Assembly (NCBI RefSeq): GCF_020921035.1
Contig: NC_063155.1
Coordinates: 28,947,294-29,011,293 of the forward strand
Source: Rhodamnia argentea
Taxonomy: Eukaryota; Streptophyta; Magnoliopsida; Myrtales; Myrtaceae
DNA: 64,000 nucleotides
Reading direction: 5' to 3'
This document shows positions 59,841 through 64,000 of this stretch, one piece after another. Positions within the stretch are counted from its first letter, which is position 1; each line of letters opens with the position of its first letter. The notes under the pieces were generated by a model that made no database searches, was not told the origin of the DNA, and worked only from the letters and a program-made list of their open reading frames with translations. The position numbers and the translations under genes were made by a program.

Positions 59841-60127
59841 GGCGTTGGAGAGAGAGAGAGAGGCGGAGATTGGGTGGCGAGGGGAAGCGATGCAGGAAGG
59901 GAGACGGAAAGGGCTCCGGTCCGTTCTCGATCTTGGGGAAGTCTGAGGGGGCAGAGTTTGAAAGATGAGCGGGAATCTGAAAATTTTTCGGGGATTTTTT
60001 CCGGAGGGAAATGAGGGGTGGGGCCCAGCTGTGAAAAATCTTTTCCCGAACGTTGGAAGGATTTGGTTGGGTGTTCGCGAGAGCACGGGGCCTTGGGTAG
60101 AGACCACCGTCTGATTTGGAGAAACAA
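59841..60127 (-). promoter_or_regulatory. CMT3 5' leader and proximal promoter
   Basis: CT-rich runs (minus strand) lie at about 59828-59862. GC is high compared with the DNA beyond 60130. Long open frames on both strands here follow from the GC-rich composition, and I do not take them as genes. No TATA box is assigned. Confidence 0.45.
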
Positions 60128-60570
60128 TGAATGATGGTTGCAATCAAATTAATTCTACGATTTGTATGGGATGTTGTTAACACAGTGGATAAGAAGACAT
60201 GGCCTTCGAGCAAATTTGAAAATTATATCTTTCCATTTTGAACGATTGATTAGCTATATTCGCAAAAAATCACTATAGATTCTTATTTAAAGAGGTATAA
60301 GTAAATTTAGAACATTGTAGATTTGTATAAAATTAGGATTATCAGACCTGAAAAATCTAACTAATTTCATTTAATCATTTGTGGTTCTTTGAATGAAAAT
60401 TTCACTGAACTTAAAACTAAAAAGAAAAAAATCCTATTTCTTGGCGAAAGATATCTCTCAAATATATTTTAAAGATTTGAGAATAAATACGTGATCTTGA
60501 ATGTAACTTAGCCAAAATGGCCCGTTTGATAACCCAATTAAGTACTGAAAATTGAAAATTCAGCATTTAG

Positions 60571-60806
60571 GCACTGTTTTCGCGGAAAATGAATGATTTG
60601 AAAAATATTTTTTTGAGAATAATCAATTGTATCGCTTAAAAAAATGGACTAACAAATAACGTTTTCATTGTCTCCAAAGATGTCTACACCTAAGTTGCTA
60701 TCATGACAAAGATATCTTTCGTTGGTTAATTATTTCAAGCAATACAAGCGATTGTTTTTACAAATATATTTTTTAAATCATTTTTTTTTCAGCGAACAAA
60801 TGGGCC
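60571..60806. mobile_element. diverged second copy of the palindromic MITE
   Basis: The left end 'gcactgttttcgcggaaaat' and the inverted right end 'ggcccatttgttcgctg' match the family at 12831. 'gaaaaatattttt' and 'tcgctt' recur in both arms. It is more degraded than the intronic copy. Confidence 0.55.
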
Positions 60807-63305
60807 TTAGTGAGATTAAACTTGTTTCATAACCTTAGCATTTGGCGTTAGGTCATGGTTAGTAAAATTGGAAATTAAGCGCTGGAAAAAAAATGGTCAA
60901 AAGAGGTTGGAAATTTGAATGCTGAAGTTTGTGTGTTGATAATCACAATATTAAGTGTTGAAAATAGAATTAAAAAGTCATTTGATGACAAAAAAAATTG
61001 ATAGTTGACTATTGTTACTTTTTTACCGAATATAGAAAAAGATTGCCATTGGTAGTTTTTGTCAGAATGTTTGGTAAGATCTTCAATACTTGCAATTATT
61101 ATTCTGGCGAATGGATTAGATAACCCCTTCCTTGCTTACGAATTGAGTAGTTTTTGACTTTATCAATCATTTAAGTCAAATGTATACGAGAGAATTACCA
61201 AAAAAGCCTTCAATCTATTGTAATTCCATCAATTCAATCATAAACTTTTTTTTCCAATTTAGTCATAAACATTTCGCATTTGTGTTAATTCAATTCATTT
61301 GACTAGCCAATTGTGGACTTTTTCTAATAATAGTTTAGTAAATTTTTGTATTTAATGATTTTTTTCTTTAGCTTTTTTTTTTCCTAAACCCTTAGGTCCG
61401 CAAGGGTCACCGGCCACGGGGGAGGGCCGAGACGCCCTCGACAGCACGGGTCGAGGGCGTCGCAACCCTCACAGGGGTTGGGCAGCCATGACGACGTCAC
61501 TCGCCCAGATCGGATATCAACTTATTGTGGTAATAAGGGAGGAGGGACGGGGCTCCTTAATTCATTCAAAAATAATAATAATAATGACAAGTAGAACATT
61601 GCAAATGTATTGCTAAAACCGATCAGTAATAGTCATTATTCTAATATGATTATCACAAAAAAAAAATTGTATTTATATTAATTTAATTCATTTGACTAGC
61701 CGACGCCGACGTGGATTTTTTAATAATATTTTAAGAAATTTTTGTATTTGATGATTTTTTTTAGCTTTTTTTTTTCTAAACCCTTAGGGCCCGCAATGGT
61801 CGCCGGCCACAAGGGAGGGCCGAGACGCCCTCGCCGGGGTTGAGCGGCCGCGACAACCTCGCTCACCCAGATCGGATATCAACTTATTGCGGTAATAAGG
61901 GAGGAGGGAGGGGTTCCTTAATTCATTCAAAAAAAGAAAATTAATGACGAGTAGAAAATTGCATATATATTGCTAAAACCGGCCGTAATAATCATTCTTC
62001 TACAGCAATCATCATCAAAACAACATTTTGTATCTATTTTCAGCACTTAAGATTATTAGCGTTTACATTTACTACTCACATTTCTAGCATTTATTTTTCG
62101 GTCTTATCAAACAAGCCTTTGGTGTAGGACAATTGTGGGAGTTTTTATCGCATCTCATTCATCAATAAATGCAACATCAAGCAAGGATGAAAAAATAATG
62201 CTGTCAACAAACAAAGCATTAATCCCCCCTAATTAAATTTAGTACTTCGCTCCTTCAAACGTTTGTTGTCCAACATTTCACGTTCTTTGACACATGCCCA
62301 AAAGAAAATCACAACTCTTCTGACGCATCGGTGCAAATTGGATGGATGATCAGACGTATTAATCTTGCCAGAAACGAGGTAGTGGTACTCTCACCAACCA
62401 AATAGACTTGATTAACATGTCTTCTTGTTATTGAGGTTTTACTTATCTTCCTCACAATCAATTTTCCGAATTTATTACATTGTCGAGTGCTACCTTAACT
62501 GAATTTGGTTTTGCTAGTTAGGTATTCGAAGCTGCTAATACGAGTATGCCCCCGCAATGCTCGCGAGCTGGATTGATTAACACAAATGATGTGATCCCTT
62601 TCACCTAATGGGCAATAGGGAACTTGTAGCAGGGTCGAGTGATCTAACCATACAGTTAATCGACACGCCGATCATAACTTCAAGCGAACCAGGACTATGA
62701 ATTTTGCGAGAGATCGATTGTTATGGTAGCGATCGAGGTAGAAGCATCATAAAAATTATATGGCCACAGTGACGGTAAATATCTGGCTTTTGATACTCTG
62801 GATTATAGTTTTTTTTTTTTTTTTCCTGAGGTCATCTTAAAGTGTAATGCAGCTCTCTGTACATAAAATGTACAACGAAGTCTTTTCATTATTTCACGTG
62901 TTCGGTGACTTTCCACGCAATCCCGTTCTACATGATCCAACCTAAGAAAAGTGCCAAACTTATTTTTTCCTAATCCGTTTCGATCGGCCGGGGCAAATAA
63001 AATGAAAACGGATCACCTATAACCAAGTGTACGCGGAAGAAAAGAAAAGATTTCCTGATAAACAGAACCTCACGGTCAGTCCACCAGATTGAAGAAACAA
63101 GAACATTGTGCTTCCATATGTAATTACCGAGTTCTGTTACACCAGTCCTTGAAAATAAACACATGTATCAGAACGCACCTTTGTTGCTAGATCAGATGGC
63201 GCCGACTTCTTATCGCAAGACTAAGATCACAACTTCGGTCGAAGCATTGATCTTACTAGCAGTAGGCCATTAACTTCATGAATGGACTCCATCGGTGGGT
63301 TGTTT
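60807..63305. other. gene-free, repeat-rich region
   Basis: A foldback arm starts near 61190 ('gagaattaccaaaaaagcc'). About 61280-62040 is a diverged tandem duplication, reported separately. The part from 62100 to 63305 shows no gene or clear element. Confidence 0.5.
61280..62040. repeat. diverged tandem duplication of about 385 bp
   Basis: Both copies contain, in the same order, 'aattcatttgactagcc', a T run, 'cctaaaccctta' or 'tctaaaccctta', 'gagggccgagacgccctcg', 'cccagatcggatatcaac', 'ggtaataagggaggaggga' and 'ccttaattcattcaaaaa'. Differences between the copies show that the duplication is not recent. It overlaps a foldback element. Confidence 0.75.
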
Positions 63306-63410
63306 CAGCCAAACAAGTTAAGAGGCGCAATACATCTGTTGGAACAGAGTATTCCTTTCAGCCAAACAAGTTAAGAGGCACAATTCATCTGTTGGAACAG
63401 AGTATTCCGC
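63306..63410. repeat. 53-bp tandem duplication
   Basis: 'cagccaaacaagttaagagg' begins at 63306 and again at 63359. The copies differ at only a few bases. They lie downstream of the partial GTPase gene, possibly in its 3' UTR. Confidence 0.8.
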
Positions 63411-63605
63411 TATAATGCTGACGTCAAATTCTCTGCAAATCTCGCTTCTGTTCCACCACAAATGCCACTACTAGTGAGAAGATAGAACTGAACTCCGATG
63501 ACCCGAGTCTTGCTAGGCTGCTCGAGCATACGTCCCTGCTTGAAGACCCAAGTCCATAAAGTATTCCCAACTGGTCCTTCCAAAACCTTTCAAAAAATTT
63601 CTCAG

Positions 63606-64000
63606 TTACACTAGTCTACCGTGAGCATTTGAGCTTGTGTCGGAGGTCAATGAAGATAACTTAACAGGTACAGCTTTTTCAGGATCACTTGGTTTCACTT
63701 TCTTTTCACTCTGGCGCTTCGACTTATTCATAGCCTGGTCCGCTTTTGAGACGATTTTGGAAACCGTAAATCCCGCAACCTCGAATATTTGGGATCTATG
63801 GGGAATTAGTGAGTTGCGGAGGATGATATCAACTCCGTCGTATGACCAAACCCCTAAGAGTGCCTCTCCTCTTAATCCAATGGCAAACCACCCAAGACCA
63901 GCAGCTGCAACATCCACAGAACTTGCATCCCAGCTGTTACCACTTACACGAAATTCCCTTCTCACCCATTGTCCGAGCTCTTCCACTCGTTTTTCACCAA
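63606..64000 (-). CDS. 3' end of a YqeH-type (BPG2/NOA1-like) organelle GTPase, partial
   Basis: The minus-strand frame is open from the window edge to the stop at 63606-63608, about 131 codons, and the gene continues to the right. It reads GEKRVEELGQWVRREF, then SSVDVAAAGLGWFAIGLRGE, then GVWSYDGVDIILRNSLIPHR, and ends in a Lys-rich tail. The GLGWF.IGL and W.Y.GV.. elements resemble the C-terminal region of plant circularly permuted YqeH GTPases such as BPG2 and NOA1, which act in chloroplast or mitochondrial ribosome assembly. The GTPase motifs themselves lie outside the window, so the assignment is by C terminus only, from memory. Confidence 0.6.
   Translation of the reverse strand, partial: GEKRVEELGQWVRREFRVSGNSWDASSVDVAAAGLGWFAIGLRGEALLGVWSYDGVDIILRNSLIPHRSQIFEVAGFTVSKIVSKADQAMNKSKRQSEKKVKPSDPEKAVPVKLSSLTSDTSSNAHGRLV

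Noticed and set aside
59559-60213. Long frames on both strands around the CMT3 start
   Set aside because: They are shadows of the GC-rich exon 1 and leader; only the MPSKRKSG frame joins the CMT3 exons.

Overview
The window is nuclear DNA of a dicot plant. Its genes have many exons with GT..AG introns, the intergenic DNA is AT-rich and full of small foldback transposons, and every recognisable protein is a plant type: a CMT3 chromomethylase, a plant UBX protein, vacuolar ATPase subunit F, a chloroplast PPR protein, a SLOW GREEN 1-like TPR protein, plant defensins and a YqeH-type organelle GTPase. A woody rosid, perhaps Myrtaceae, fits the repeat style, but the sequence alone does not prove that.

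Layout. 1-9,816 holds no recognisable gene. It carries a solo LTR with an intact 5-bp target duplication (813-2112), several Mutator-like foldback elements (one with a perfect 10-bp target duplication) and short tandem duplications. 9,817-15,776 (-) is an eight-exon gene for a protein with a C-terminal zinc ribbon. Its intron 6 contains an apparently perfect 406-bp tandem duplication. It is head to head with PUX7 (17,530-23,702, +, ten exons), and the gap between them carries three near-identical 185-bp repeats. 26,550-28,857 (+) is V-ATPase subunit F in four coding exons.

29,700-41,600 is the most dynamic part. A degraded 5S-rRNA-bearing Cassandra LTR is followed by four plant defensin loci. 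Each locus has the same TATA block, and each is followed by 3' sequence of a PPR gene. The arrangement is best explained by two rounds of segmental duplication. One defensin copy (36,990-37,452) is intact with all eight cysteines; the other three look broken. The full-length PPR gene (41,583-43,439, -) sits at the right end, and only relics of its 3' half accompany the other defensins.

43,440-50,687 contains an SG1-like chloroplast TPR gene (45,115-46,128, -), foldback elements and a small uncertain gene at 48,245 (+). 50,688-59,798 (-) is a complete 21-exon CMT3 DNA methyltransferase gene of 947 codons before the stop. All splice phases close. Its first exon has been tandemly duplicated together with the 5' UTR, so old leader sequence is now read as protein and there are two alternative start codons. 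60,128-63,605 is repeat-rich and gene-free. The window ends inside the 3' end of a YqeH/BPG2-like GTPase gene (-).

The genes are unrelated housekeeping, organelle, chromatin and defence functions and do not form one pathway. The most notable items are the CMT3 exon-1 duplication, the defensin/PPR co-duplication and the perfect intronic duplication.
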